NCBI GenBank assembly: GCA_007258455.2
Contig: VDFB02018414.1
Location: 124,001-188,000 of the forward strand
Source: Sequoia sempervirens
Lineage: Eukaryota; Streptophyta; Pinopsida; Cupressales; Cupressaceae
Direction of reading: 5' to 3'
Length of the DNA: 64,000 bases
Part shown: piece by piece, positions 1 to 11,249 of the stretch
How the letters are laid out: every line of letters begins with the position of its first letter
Position numbering within the stretch: the first letter of the stretch is position 1
Position numbers and translations under genes: made by a program
Notes under the pieces: generated by a model
What the model was told of the DNA's origin: nothing
The model's database searches: none
The model's input: the letters and a program-made list of their open reading frames with translations, nothing else

Positions 1-17
1 GTATTCATGAATACCAG

Positions 18-795
18 ATGGTCGCAGATAGCTACACAACTACCAGGGAGAACTGATAACGAGATAAAGAACTTCTGGAACTCATGCATCAAGAAGAAGC
101 TCAGGGAAAAAGGCATAGATCCCAGCACCCACAAGACCATTAGAGATTTTGCAGGTGCTTCTGAGGATAAATTTGCAGATCAGCATCAAACTTCTTCCAA
201 GGCTGAGTATCCTAGTTTTTCTCATGAGCTTGCCAAGCAAGATCATATAATTTCCATTAAGTCCAATGCAATCAATAGCAATGCATTCCTACAGAAACAA
301 ACCTTTGGTCTTAACAGCTTCAGCCGGGAAGCAATATCTCAAGCTTTTAGCGGTAGAACTCCCAACAAATTAACAGATGTTAATAAAGCAGCTAGTTTTA
401 GTGACCCAGCTTTCTGGTTGGTTCCAGGTTCAACAAATCCTCAAATTTATGGGTCTAGAGGAATTTTCAATGTCCAAGAACAGTCTGCAATTAACTCTCA
501 CATAAAACCAATTAGATCAGAATGCACTCAATACAGTACAATGTCATCAAGCGACTCTGTGATTGTGGCCTCAAACCGTAACATTCCTAGAACAACTACT
601 TGCTTCTCTTCGCCACTATCCAATAGAATAGTGCCAATCCAGGAAGAATTATCAAAAGAACTCATACATCACTGTGATAATCATGGCCAAATCTGGGATT
701 CAATTGAGAAAAACCAATCTATAATGGAAAGCAAGATTGACTCCTTGGGGGGGGTCTATGAAACAGTCCGATTTGCTGCTGCAGCAAACTTATAA
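18..795 (+). CDS. R2R3-MYB transcription factor, last exon (partial, probably frameshifted at its 3' end)
   Basis: This is the end of an R2R3-MYB DNA-binding transcription factor acting in the nucleus. The sequence opens inside repeat R3 ([20 protein letters not shown], then [13 protein letters not shown]), which contains the recognition helix and the NEIKN(F/Y)WN core; R2 and the start of R3 lie upstream of the window. An AG at 16-17 is a fitting 3' splice site: it splits the Arg codon (AG|A) as in the conserved second intron of plant R2R3-MYBs, so the exon should start at 18 and the in-frame ATG at 7 is intronic. The tail is Ser/Asn-rich with no further domain. The open frame stops at 795, but the other frame continues to 952 after a G8 run at about 747-754. 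The [15 protein letters not shown] linker resembles the MYB61/50/86-like secondary-wall group, from memory; the subgroup is uncertain. Confidence 0.85.
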
Positions 796-952
796 TCCCA
801 AAGATAAAGACAAGGGAAACTATGGAATTCCATGGCAGTTGCAGGAAAGTCCAAATATAATCTATGACAGATCCACTCGGTCAATGCACCATACCAATAC
901 ATCTCATGAACTGCAAAATTTTGCTGCTGTTCTGGAAAGGATTAAGCAGTAA
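755..952 (+). other. Probable C-terminal continuation of the MYB protein in another frame
   Basis: Downstream of the G8 run the second forward frame stays open to a TAA at 950-952. It encodes a tail beginning [18 protein letters not shown] and ending in LQNFAAVLERIKQ. The hydrophilic composition matches the MYB tail before the G run, and the original frame ends only 13 codons after it. I read this as the true C-terminus reached by a one-base change in the homopolymer, which could be an assembly error or a real mutation. There is no direct proof of translation. Confidence 0.5.
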
Positions 953-1973
953 ATATTATTAATTGCTTCAATGTAGAAGTGCCCTCTTGTTTGATGTAAA
1001 AATGAAAAAGTTGCCATAAATGCATAGTTGTGCTGATCAACACCAGGGCTATTGTTCCGATTACAATAAGACATATACCAGTCTTCCTTTTTTCTCTCAT
1101 TCACTTGCTCTCCAGAATGAAGAATTCAGATTTGACACAATTATAGTGTAGAATATTTAAAAATACAAGCTATCCAGATAGTTATTTTTGTTAGGAGGGT
1201 GTATGACAGATTTGATAAATAAGGACATATAATGTTTTTCTGTTATTTTGAGCAAAAATATGTATTGAATGTATGATTTTTCAAATCGCTATCATGAAAG
1301 TATGGTTTATATTCTTTCTTCCTCTGTACCTATCAGAGGATTAAACTTTTTCAACTGTATGGTGAGAATCATCATCCTTTTGAACTCTTCCTAAGTATAA
1401 TTATCTATGGTAAGATATAATTATATTGCACTGGACTCTCTTCTTTAGTTAAAAGAAAAACCCAAGTTAAATTGAAATGACTATAACATGAATAAACGCT
1501 TATGAATGCTAGTCTTTATTTATAGAGTTCGTTATTTGATTGGTTGAAATGTTATAAAACACATGAAATTAATTACAAAGATTAAGATAAGCAAAGTAAC
1601 ATGGACAAGAAGGAATCTCTTATAATTTCTATTGATATGTATGACATGTCTATACGTGCCATAGGATGATAGGTTAATAAATTTCTTATAATCTCATGTT
1701 TTTTTAATATGATGGGAAGTTAAAGCTTTGCGTTTGAAGAATTATGTGAGTTTTTTTATCATTTTTATTTTCTAGTTAAATGTGATATTTGTCTTTTTAT
1801 GATTCTCATTTACTAGTTAATTGTAGTATTTGATAAATCGTACTTATCATATAAACAAGCTTATAAACTCTTGAAAATTCAATTTCACATTATACATTAA
1901 CAAACACTTAAAGAACAATTATAACACCCTCAAGAGCTTTTTTCTCAAATTGATTCATCTACGAGTTAAGAAT
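953..1973. other. 3' flank of the MYB gene, non-coding
   Basis: AT-rich sequence with no open frame of note. It must contain the 3' UTR and polyadenylation region of the MYB gene; several AATAA-like stretches occur but none can be chosen with confidence. The right edge is the start of a gypsy LTR about 1 kb from the MYB stop. Confidence 0.5.
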
Positions 1974-3113
1974 TGATACAGGAGCATCACTCTGGTGATG
2001 TTTTTATGCTTATTTTGATTTTATGAGTCTTTTTGAGTTAGTGTAGGTCTTAGGAGGTCCATTGGGATCATGTCCAATGGTTTAGGTTGTGTAAATAGGC
2101 CTAGAAATTCAAATTTTTACTTTCCCGCCAAAATGCAAATTTGAATTTTCTAGGTGATTTTGGCTTGTTGAAGGGTTGGGATTTGTTCCTTAGCTCTAGT
2201 TTTGGGTTGGTTGAGTCTACTAAGGTCTTAAAAGACCATGAATGACCTTGTAAGGTCTCTTTTCATATTGCTTTTAGTGTAGGTTTTGTAAAAGTGCATA
2301 TTTTGCAAGTTTAAGACAAAAAGGCATTAAGTTACATTAAGTTTTGATGGAAAAGTCATGTAATTTTTATTGTAACTATTTTGTAATCATCATTCATAAT
2401 GAAGAAATGAAGAAGAATTCTCCAAGAAGTTGTGGAGGAAGTTTTTGATGAAAATACTTTGTTTTCTTGACAATTTATGACAATTTTCTACTAAAACAGT
2501 CTGAAATAAGCTTTGTACAGCCTTGTATGGAATAGTGATAGGCCTGGAAATGGTTGGAAAGTTGGTGTTTTGTTTGTAGAATCCAATGCATTTGGTTTGG
2601 AGTGATTTCATTGTGTTTTTTTTAGAAACAATCAAAATACTACAAACTGCCCCCGTCACAGAGCTAGGATTTCCAACAAGCTTTAAAAATTCATAACTTT
2701 AGTTTGAGCCATTGAAAATGTATGGAATTTTGTGGAAGCCTTCTTCAGGTTGTTGATCAAGTTTCCACAAAAGGAAAATGTACAAATCAATTGTATGTGT
2801 GAGTTATACAGGCCTAAGTGTGTTCATTGCTCAAAAAGATTGTCAAAACCCTAGGTTTTTGAGGGTTTAGTGAAAACCATAGTTCTTGAGTTTGAACACC
2901 ACAGAAAAGTGAGGGTTTGAAGAGGCCCTGTGGAGTGTGTTGAGGGTTTGAGAAGTGTAAGAAGGCATAAGAGTAAGTGAAGATATAACAAACACCCAAT
3001 TAGGTCTTCCTTGAGAGTTGAGCCTAGAGTGAAGGTTGTAGAAAATCTTGCAAAGGTAGGGTTATAGAATCTGAAACATATTGTTCTTGTCAAAAAATTT
3101 ATCCCCTGCATCA
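1974..3113 (+). repeat. 5' LTR of a Ty3/gypsy retrotransposon
   Basis: The 1140-bp segment begins TGATACAGGAG and ends CCCCTGCATCA; these ends are an imperfect inverted repeat (TGATRCAGG) with the expected TG...CA termini. Four bases after the end lies a primer binding site for initiator tRNA-Met, followed by a gag start. The flank before it is AGAAT. The partner 3' LTR is not found in the window, so the boundaries rest on the terminal repeat and the primer site. Confidence 0.7.
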
Positions 3114-3117
3114 TTAT

Positions 3118-3129
3118 TGGTATTAGAGC
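3118..3129 (+). other. Primer binding site of the gypsy element (initiator tRNA-Met)
   Basis: TGGTATTAGAGC differs by one base from TGGTATCAGAGC, the usual complement of the 3' end of plant initiator tRNA-Met. It lies four bases after the LTR and 63 bases before the gag ATG. Confidence 0.75.
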
Positions 3130-3180
3130 TAGTTAAGCCAAGCAAACCAATACAAGGGTTAACAATACAAAAGGGAAAAT

Positions 3181-3327
3181 ATGCCTCCAAGACTCAATGC
3201 TGCCGAAAGGGTGGCAGAAAGAATAGAAACACAATTGGGAGAAGCCCTTGCTAGAGAAATGAGGGAAATGAGAGTTAGTTTGGATGCAAGACTCACTACA
3301 ATGGAAGCTAACCAAAGAAGAGGAGTA
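3181..3327 (+). pseudogene. Ty3/gypsy gag, N-terminal piece
   Basis: The frame opens with MPPRLNAAERVAERIETQLG and runs through a charged helical segment to MEANQRRG, typical of the N-terminus of plant gypsy Gag (capsid precursor). It is cut after GGAGTA by the copia 5' LTR at 3328; the same Gag resumes at 11250 beyond the copia 3' LTR. This gives the nesting order: gypsy first, copia later. Confidence 0.75.
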
Positions 3328-4543
3328 TGTTGGATGTTGCTGATATGTGGTAGTCATTGATGTCAACACTATTGGCATTAATGTCATTAAAGGCTGTATA
3401 TGTCAAGGATATTGAGAAAATTGTAATAGAACAAGTTGCAAGTTGCCAGTGATGAAGTGAAGTTCAACATGGTGGAAAGCTCAATATGTTGATGATAAGA
3501 ATTTGTGGATTAAAGGGTTTGTTGTCGAGTATATCTAGTTTATCCATGTTAAGTTTTAGAGATCCACATGAAGATTTGATTAAGTTATGAGTATTTGTGT
3601 TCTAATAGTTTTTTTGTTGCTTCAGTTGGTGTTCCTAAAAGAAGATAATGTGATTATAGTAAGTTGAGTTGTTGCGGATGCTTCTCTAATGATTCATGAT
3701 GCTTGTGGATGTTCCTAGATCACGCTCTATCTGTGTTGCACATCCACATTGATCATTGTGCTCGCGATTGGTGATTTTCTTTTGTGTGTTCATGTTTTTT
3801 CATGTTCATGGCTGATAGGGTTATTGTAGCGTGTTGTGGATCTTTGAGGCATAATTTTTGAAGGTATTTCATGTTTCTGGATTTTGTTTTGGGTCCCTAT
3901 TATGTTGTGGCCGACATTGGTTGATTCGCATTGAAAATTATTTATTGATTTGGGCTGACAATTTGTATATGTTTTACTATTTTGTTGAAGCCGACATGTA
4001 GCGATGTAATCTCTTGTTGCGGATATATATAAGTGATTGTTTATACCATTTGAATATATGGTGTGCACGAATAATGTTCCAATCTTTTGAAGGAAGAGAC
4101 AAAGTGTGAAGAAGTGTGAAGAAGAGTGAGCAATGTTTATGTGCTTAATCGAAACTGTAGTCAGGCATTAGCAGATGCTATTTTCTCAGTTCAAAATCTT
4201 GCGAATGTAATCCGAATGTTTTGTAAGACAATGTCTTTCTTTGGGAAGTAAGCCTTGTTGTATTTAAGTAGTGAGCTCTAGGCAGTGTGCCTGAATGCAT
4301 GTGCATTCCCTATTTTCTTTTATACTTTTAACAAGGTATAATCTTGTGGATTGACCTCCACCGTGGTTTTTCCCCTAACAGGGTTTCCACGTAAAAAATA
4401 TTGGTGTTATGTGTGTTTCTGATGTGTTGATGGTTCATGCTTTCATGTTTATTTATCAAATCTGAGATATAAGTCGAATATTTTTAATTTCTATGACAAC
4501 TGATCACCCCCCCTCTCAGTTGTCTGCCCTTTTGTTGCCAACA
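3328..4543 (+). repeat. Copia 5' LTR
   Basis: Begins TGTTGGATGTTGCTGATATG and ends in CCAACA; aligns along its length with 10033-11249. In the first 135 bases I count about 11 differences between the copies by eye, nearly all transitions, suggesting an old insertion. Near the 3' end is the GTGGTTTTTCCC / GGGTTTCCACGTAAA block found in many plant copia LTRs (about 4363-4398), and the LTR closes with CCCCCCCTCTCAGTTGTC before the terminal CAACA. Confidence 0.9.
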
Positions 4544-4545
4544 AT

Positions 4546-4560
4546 TGGTATCAGAGTAGG
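4546..4560 (+). other. Copia primer binding site (initiator tRNA-Met)
   Basis: TGGTATCAGAGTAGG starts two bases after the LTR. The first 11 bases match the initiator tRNA-Met complement exactly and the remainder has drifted. Confidence 0.8.
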
Positions 4561-4598
4561 TTCCTTGGAAGAAGTTTAATAGCTTGAGGTGATCTAGG

Positions 4599-5470
4599 AT
4601 GGCGACATATAAGAAGGATAGTCCAATATTTGATGGAACAAATTATTCTTTATGGAAGATTCGAATGGAGTGTCATCTGAGATGCATTGGTGAACCCTAC
4701 TGGAACATTACAAGGAATAGATATATCATCCCACAGAATGGTCCTTCTATTGCTGTTGATATTAAGGATGTCGAGTACAATATCAGGGCTAAGGAAGCAT
4801 TGTTGAGTGCTCTGACTGATTCTGAGATGACAAATGTTATGGATCTGAAGACTGCTTATCAGATCTGGAAAAAGTTGGAAACTTTGTATGAAGGTGATAC
4901 ACATGTGAAGATTGCTAAGTTGCAAAGCCTGAAAGGGAAATATGAAATGTTGAGAATGGGTGATGATGAGAACATTATTTCTTTTATGTAGAGAGTGAAT
5001 GAACTTGTGTGTAGTATCAAATGTTTTGGTGGAACATTGGAAGAATCAGAGATTGTTGCTAAAGTGCTCAGATCCTTGCCTACTGCATACAAAGCCAAAT
5101 CTACTGCTATTGAGGAGATCTAGACTGTGACAAATGTAACCAGAGATATGTTGATTGGTATGCTTACTGCTTTTTAGTTGAGTGAGTCTGGTGATGCTCT
5201 TCCGACATAATCTACATTCAAAGCTACTATTTCCAGAAAAGATGAGCAGATATGATCTAGGAGAAAGTTCTTCTAGAAAATGTTCAAGTATGAGGAGGAA
5301 ATGAGAGAGATTGAAGAAGAAGAGAGAAAAAGGGATGAGCTTGAAGCACTTATTGTCAAGAGAGAAGCCAGAGGAGAAGGTAAGTATAAAGGGAAGTTTC
5401 CTATTAAATGTTTTTTTCTTGTAATAAGATTGGTCATTTTGCATCAAAGTGTCCAGAAAGAGTTCCTAAG
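4599..5470 (+). pseudogene. Copia gag (nucleocapsid precursor), stop-interrupted
   Basis: Starts MATYKKDSPIFDGTNYSLWK, the standard N-terminus of plant copia Gag, continuing through the UBN2-type capsid region (AKLQSLKGKYEMLRMGDDEN). The first stop is a TAG at about 4989 where relatives have CAG; further TAG/TGA stops follow at about 5121-5270. A zinc knuckle at about 5407-5455 (C...CNKIGHFASKCP) is broken by a run of seven T that changes frame between its first two cysteines. Upstream of it lies an acidic/basic coiled-coil stretch (EEEMREIEEEERKRDELEAL). Confidence 0.85.
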
Positions 5471-6082
5471 CCAAGACCTAACAAGCCTAGATTTCAAAGG
5501 AAGTATTATTATGTTGTTGATGAAGGTGTGACAAATGATGAATTTGATAAAGGGAATGTAAATGAGGACAAATGGGTATTTATTGCTATCAGGGAAAATG
5601 ATCCAGCTCCTATTGAATCTGCTAGTTGTACAAATGTGGAGAAAGCCCTAGTTGCTAGAGTTGAAGAAAAATATGAATGGGTGATTGATAGTGGATGCTC
5701 TCATCACATGATAGGTGATAAAAGTAGATTTGTGAGCTTGGAAAAGTATGATGGTGGTGTTGTAAGATTTGGTGATGACAAAGCATGTGTAATCTGTGGT
5801 AGAGGATTCATTTCTCTTGATGGTAAGAATAATACTGATGATGTCCTATATGTGGAAGGTTTGAAGCATAATCTTGTAAGTGTTGGAAAGATGGTTGACA
5901 AGGGATACAATCTTCAGTTCAAGGATGGAAAGTGTAGAATATTGGGAAGTTCCAGAAATGTGATTGCATCTGGTACAAAAATAAAGGGTAATATCTTTCA
6001 CCTGAATGTTGCTAGTAAAAATTATTTGATTGCTCAAGAACTGATGAAAGCTGGTTGTGGCATAGGAGAATGTGTCATGTAA
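5471..6082 (+). pseudogene. Copia aspartic protease region
   Basis: Open continuation of the polyprotein. It contains the catalytic WVIDSGCSHHMIGDK motif at about 5676-5720 (D-S-G triad intact) and the following conserved blocks VRFGDDKACVICGRG and DVLYVEGLKHNLVSVGKM. The frame stops at 6082, after which the integrase N-terminus continues in another frame. The protease cleaves the polyprotein in virus-like particles. Confidence 0.85.
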
Positions 6083-7840
6083 ACTTTGATAATATTATCA
6101 AGATAAGTTCTACTTAGGCTATGAGAGATCTTCCTAAGTTGGTAAAACCTACTAATACTATATGCAAGGAATGTCAGTTAGGGAAGCAAACTAGAGTTTC
6201 ATTTCAGAGCAAACAACATTGTTCAAATGAAGTGTTGGAGCTTGTGTATACCGACTTGTGTGGTCCTTCTAGAGGGGTGATCCCATAATAGTGGTTTACA
6301 ATTTTTGGCCAAACTGGACACTGAAATTATTATTCTTAACTAATTCTTCACATTCGGGCACCTATAGCGGCTAAACTATGAGGAATTTGAAGATGGTGCA
6401 AACTAGAGTCTCATCAATTTTTTTCTGTAGATTCTAAAAATATTTTTTTCAAAATTTTGAATCAAATTTTTCCATCTCCCACAAAAAATTATTTTTTCAG
6501 AAACAACATTTTAAAAAGTGACGATCAATCGATAACGCATAACTTTTTTTCCACGAAGGATAAAATTCTAATTCTTTCAAATTTAGATTTGTAACTCTGA
6601 TATCTAGTGCTTCCACTTGGTTAGATAGTTTTTTATTGAATATTTTTCCTTAATCAAGTTTCAAAGTCGCAAATTATAATTTAGACACAAAATCGATAAT
6701 GCATAACATTTTTGTATATGTAATTTTTTTTTTTTTGTTGGATCAAGGACTTCAATATCTGGTGCACTCATATTTTTCAATTTTTTTTTTGATAATCTTC
6801 TATTTTTCCACATGTGAAGAAAAAGAAATTCATTTTCTAAAAAACCTATGTTTAATAAAACTTAAAAACAAATACATAACAAAACCAAAACATATTAAAA
6901 TTATATTCATTGGATAGCTTATTCTCGAGGAATACCATAATCATTTGAAATAAATCTTAAATGAATTATTTGATCCCCCAAAAGCTAAATCAAAAGTTAT
7001 TTTTTATCAAAGATTTTGATAGGTGTAAAGGAGATGCATTTATAGGTATGGTTTAAAACTAGCAAGGTTCTATCCAAGGGGGTTTGATCTAAGGTGATTT
7101 GATCAAACCCTCTTCAATTGGAATCCTTAAAATGAAACTTTTTAAGGCTTAAATCATTATATTTTCTAAAAATATGTTATTTCAGCTAAAATCTGTTCCT
7201 CTCAGGAATTGTAAACCACTATTATGACAGCACCCAGAGTCGGAAGTTTACTAGGTTACTGGTATTTCATGTTACTCATTGATGATTATTCTAGAATGAT
7301 GTGGGTTACTTTCTTAGGGGAAAAATATGAAGCTCTAGAGAAATTCAAGATTTTCAAGGCTATGGTTGAGATAGAGACAGGTCCGAAGATTAAATGTATG
7401 AGATCAGATAGAGGTGGTGAATTCACTTCTGGTGAGTTTAATTCCTTTTGTGAAGAGCATGGGATAAAGAGACAATAATCTACCCCATAGACCCCTCAGC
7501 AAAATGGAGTTATGGAAAGGAAGAACATGACAATTAAAGAAGCTGCGAGGACTATGATGCTGGAAGGAAATGTTCCTTATATCTACTGGAGAGAAGTTGT
7601 GAGTACTATTATTTACACTCTCAACTGGGTACAAGTCAAAGGTGATACTGGTAAGACTCCTTACATGAGCTATGGTATGGTCATAAGCCTACTATTAGAT
7701 ACTTCAAAATCTTCGGGAGTAAATGCTTTATCAAAAGAGATGAAGATATAGGAAAGTTTGAGGCTAGGAGTGATGAAGGAATCTCTCTTGGTTATTCTAC
7801 TAAAAGCAAGGCCTATTGGTGCTACAATAAGAGATTGAGG
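6083..7840 (+). pseudogene. Copia integrase, interrupted by an inserted 941-bp element
   Basis: The end of the zinc-binding domain is visible as ICKECQLGKQTRVSF (about 6160), then the first catalytic Asp in VYTDLCGPSR (about 6244-6276). A TIR element occupies 6285-7225. After it come YFMLLIDDYSRMMWVTF, the second Asp in KCMRSDRGGEF and the Glu in NGVMERKN (about 7504). All three DDE residues can be seen but are split over frames by the insertion and by stops at about 7476 and 7750. It would have inserted cDNA into the genome; it is dead as it stands. Confidence 0.85.
6285..7225. mobile_element. Non-autonomous DNA element with perfect 19-bp terminal inverted repeats
   Basis: The left end ATAATAGTGGTTTACAATT (6285-6303) is the exact reverse complement of the right end (7207-7225). 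The insert splits a copia integrase, so both borders are clear from the broken protein. The interior is very AT-rich with no credible coding frame, hence non-autonomous. The ends carry TA/TAA next to the integrase sequence, so a TA or TWA target duplication (mariner- or Harbinger-like) is possible but ambiguous with the repeat itself; no 8-9 bp duplication is seen. Internal near-repeats such as ATCGATAAYGCATAAC occur twice (about 6527-6543 and 6692-6708). Confidence 0.85.
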
Positions 7841-9677
7841 AAAGTAGTTGAAAGTGCTAATGTCAAGGTTGAGGAAGAGACAATTAAACCATCTAGAACC
7901 TATGGATACAATTAAAATGATTAGAATGACAGTTCAGATTAAAGGAAACAAATTTCATACTTCAAATCAAGTTCAGATCATTCCGGTGAATCAAGAAAAT
8001 CAAGAGGAAGGAACTAGTGAAAGTGTAGAAGTGAGATCACAAAAGCCTGAAGTTCAAGAACATCCTAAGAATCCAAGGTATGTAAGACTAAATCATTCAG
8101 AAGATCAGATTATAGGTGATAAGAATAAAGGTATTCAAACTAGGAGAATAATTGCAGAAGAATATTGTTTGATCTTGATCTCGAAGATTGAGCCTAACAG
8201 TGTAAATGAAGCATGCAAAGATGAACATTGGGTTGAAGTAATGAAAGAAGAACTAATGCATATTGAGAAGAATGATACATGGATTCTTGTCCCTAGACCT
8301 AAGGACAAAAATGTAATTGGAACTAAATGGGTCTTTGGAAACAAATTGAATGAGCAAGGTGAAGTTGTTAGAAACAAAGCACAACTGATGTGTAAAGGAT
8401 ATTCTTAGATGGAAGGAATTTACTTTGAAGAAACTTTTTCTCCTATTGTTAGGATTGAAGCTGTGAGATTATTTCTTGCTTATGTTGCTTACAAAAACTT
8501 CAAGGTTTATCAGATGGATGTCAAGTCAACATTTCTAAATGGTGAATTGGAAGAAGAAGTGTATGTTGAGCAACCTGATGGATTTCAATTGATTGATCAG
8601 AGAGATATGGTTTGCTAGTTGAAGAAAGCATTGTATGGACTCAAGCAAGCCCCATGATCATGGTATGCCAGATTGGAAAAGTATTTGTTGAAGCTTGGAT
8701 TTAACAAAGGTACTAATGATAGTAATTTGTATTTCAAGATTGATCATGATAAAGATTTGATTGTTGAATTCTTTGTTGATGATATCATTTTTGGAGGAGA
8801 TGATAGTTTGCGCATGAATTTTGCTAATGAGATGCAGAGTGAGTTTGAGATGTCTATGATTGGAGAGATGAAGTTATTTTTGGGATTGAAAATTACTCAA
8901 CTAGATAAAGAGATCTTTATATCTCAGTCCAAGTATGTGAAAGAATTGCTAAAGAATTTTGGTATGGAAGATTCAAAGCCAATTGGTACACCTATGGTGA
9001 CTAGATGTAAGTTGACACAAGATGATGATTCACCTAAAGTAAATCAGACTATCTACACATATCGATGATTGGTGGATTGCTCTATTTAACTCAAACTAGA
9101 CCTGGTATGATAAATGTCGTATGCATTGTTGCAAGATTTCAAGCTGATCCTAAGGAATCTCATGTGACAAATGTGAAGAGGATTTTCAGATACTTGAAGG
9201 GGACAGTTGATTTTGGCCTATGGTATCCTAAAGAAGATGACCTTACTTTGAGTGCTTTTACTGATGCTGATTGGGTAGGAGATGTGAATGACAGAAAGAG
9301 TACTAGTGGTGGTGTATTTTTCTTGGGAAAGAAGCTCATTTCATGGTTAAGTAAGAAGCAGAATTCCATTTCTTTATCTACTATAGAGGAAGAATACATT
9401 GCTACTACTAGCAATTGTACTCAAGTATTGTGGATGAATTAGATGTTGAAAGTTATTATAATTGTGTATGATGAACCTATTGCTATATTCAAAAACCAAA
9501 TATATATCTATCAAGTTTCACTTTTTGAGAGAGAAGGTGAGTGAAAAGGAAGTCAGATTGGAGTATGTGCCTACTAAGGAACAAATTGCAGATATCTTTA
9601 CCAAGCCTTTTCCTAAGGATACTTTTGAGTATCTCATAGGGAAATTAGGGGTGATTACCCCTCCTAATCAGAACTAA
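7841..9677 (+). pseudogene. Copia reverse transcriptase and RNase H
   Basis: The RT begins with HWVEVMKEELMHIEKNDTWI (about 8227), then [34 protein letters not shown] (about 8497-8556), KKALYGLKQAP and the active site FFVDDIIFGG (about 8772; catalytic VDD retained). RNase H blocks follow: SAFTDADWVGD, SLSTIEEEYIA and KYISIKFHFLREKV, ending with IADIFTKPFPKDTF near 9595-9625. Stops at 8408, 8618, 8656, 9068 and 9442 interrupt it, several being TAG for CAG. Confidence 0.9.
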
Positions 9678-9869
9678 GATGCTTTGACTTGCATTAGTCC
9701 GTGCATTTCATAGTCATATCTTGATCCAGATTGATGTTGTGGTGGCTACTACTGAGGGGGAGTAGTTAGATGTTTAGAAATATGGTTCAGAGCTTGCGTG
9801 GAGAAAGATACACATTATCTTTGTCATAATGTGGTATGTTGTTGATACATGTATCTTTTTCATTGTTTT

Positions 9870-9990
9870 CAAAGGGGGAGAAGAGTCATGTGAAAAAATT
9901 TGTGGGGAGAAGAGTCATGTGAAAGAGTTGAGGAGAAAAGAGTCAAATCTAAGGGGGAGAAAGTGCTAAGAGAAAGTTGTGTTGATGGTG
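9870..9990 (+). repeat. Short purine-rich tandem repeats before the copia 3' LTR
   Basis: GGGGAGAAGAGTCATGTGAAA occurs at about 9875 and again at about 9903, followed by related GGAGAAAAGAGTCA and GGGGGAGAAAGTG pieces. The copies resemble the polypurine tract and may be duplicates arising around the plus-strand priming region. Confidence 0.6.
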
Positions 9991-10020
9991 TTTTTCACCT
10001 CATGTGTTTCCATCAATGCC

Positions 10021-10032
10021 AAAGGGGGAGAT
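10021..10032 (+). other. Copia polypurine tract
   Basis: AAAGGGGGAGAT abuts the TGTTGG start of the 3' LTR, the normal position for the plus-strand primer of reverse transcription. Confidence 0.85.
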
Positions 10033-11249
10033 TGTTGGATGTTGTTGATATGTGGTTGTCATTGATATCAACACTATTGGCATTAATGCCATTAAAGGTT
10101 GTATATGTCGAGGATATTGAGAAGATTGTAATAAAACAAGTTGCAGGTTGTCAGTGATGACGTGAAGTTCAACATGGTGGCGAGCTCAGTATGTTGATGA
10201 TAAGAAGTTGTGGGTTAAAGGGTTTGTTGTTGAGTATATCTAGTTTATCCAAGTTAATTTTCAGAGATCCACATGAAGATTTGATTGAGTTATGAGTATC
10301 TATGTTATGACAGTTTTTATGTTGCTTTAGTTGGTGTTCCTAAAAGAAGATAATGTGTTTCTAGTAATTTGAGTTTTTTTGGATGCTTCTCTAATGATTC
10401 ACGATGCTCATGGATGCTCCTAGATTGTTCTCTATCTATGTTGCACATCCACATTGATCATTGTGCTCATGATTGTTGATTTTCTTTTCTGTGTTCATGT
10501 TTTTTCATGTTCATAGCCGACAGGGTGATTGTAGCATGTTGTGGATCTTCGAGGAATAATTTTTGAAGGTGTTTCATGTTCGATGATTTTGTTTTGGGTC
10601 CCTACTATGTTGTTGCCAACATTGGTTGATTCACATTGAAAATTATTTATTGATTTGGGCCGATAGTTTGTATATGTTTTATTATTTTGTTGAAGCTAAC
10701 ATGTAGCGATGTAATCTCTTGTTGTAGATATATATAAGTGATTGTTTATACCATTTGAATGTATGGTGTACGTGAATAATGTTCCAATATTTTGAAGGCA
10801 GAGACATAGCGTGAAGAAGTGTGAAGAAGAGTGAGCAATGTTTATGTGCTTAACCAGAACAATAATCAAGCATTAGCAAATGCTATTTTCCAAGTTCAAA
10901 ATCTTGTGGATGTAATTTGAATGTTTCTATAAGACACTCTGTCTTCCTTTGGGCATTAAGCCTTGTTGTATTTGAGCAGTGAGCTCTAGGAAGTGTGCCT
11001 GAATTCATGTGCATTCCCTATTTTATTTTATACTTTTAACAGGGTATAATCTTGTGGATTGACCTCCACCGTGGTTTTTCCCCTAATAGGATTTCCACAT
11101 AAAAAATCTTGGTATTGTGTGTTTTTGATGTGTTGATGGTTCATGCTTTCATGTTTATTTATCAGATTTGAGAATAAGTTGAATAATTTTAATTTTTGTG
11201 ACAACTGATTCACCCCCCCTCTCAGTTGTCTTCCCTTGTGTTTTCAACA
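10033..11249 (+). repeat. Copia 3' LTR
   Basis: A 1217-bp near-copy of 3328-4543, starting TGTTGGATGTTGTTGATATG and ending TTTTCAACA. Gypsy gag resumes immediately after it. Confidence 0.9.

Larger units (their letters stand above)
3328..11249 (+). mobile_element. Ty1/copia LTR retrotransposon, complete but decayed, nested in gypsy gag
   Basis: A 7.9-kb element with two similar LTRs (3328-4543 and 10033-11249), a tRNA-Met primer site, gag and pol in copia order (protease, integrase, reverse transcriptase, RNase H) and a polypurine tract before the 3' LTR. The reading frame carries many stops, mostly TAG where relatives have CAG, and several frameshifts, so it is not autonomous. A 941-bp inverted-repeat element interrupts the integrase. 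The five bases flanking the element (GAGTA left, AATTC right) do not match, so no target-site duplication is preserved. Confidence 0.9.

Noticed and set aside
2390..3387. Minus-strand open frames of 60-90 codons between 2390 and 3387
   Set aside because: They are antisense to the gypsy LTR and gag start, have low-complexity composition and no domain; chance frames.
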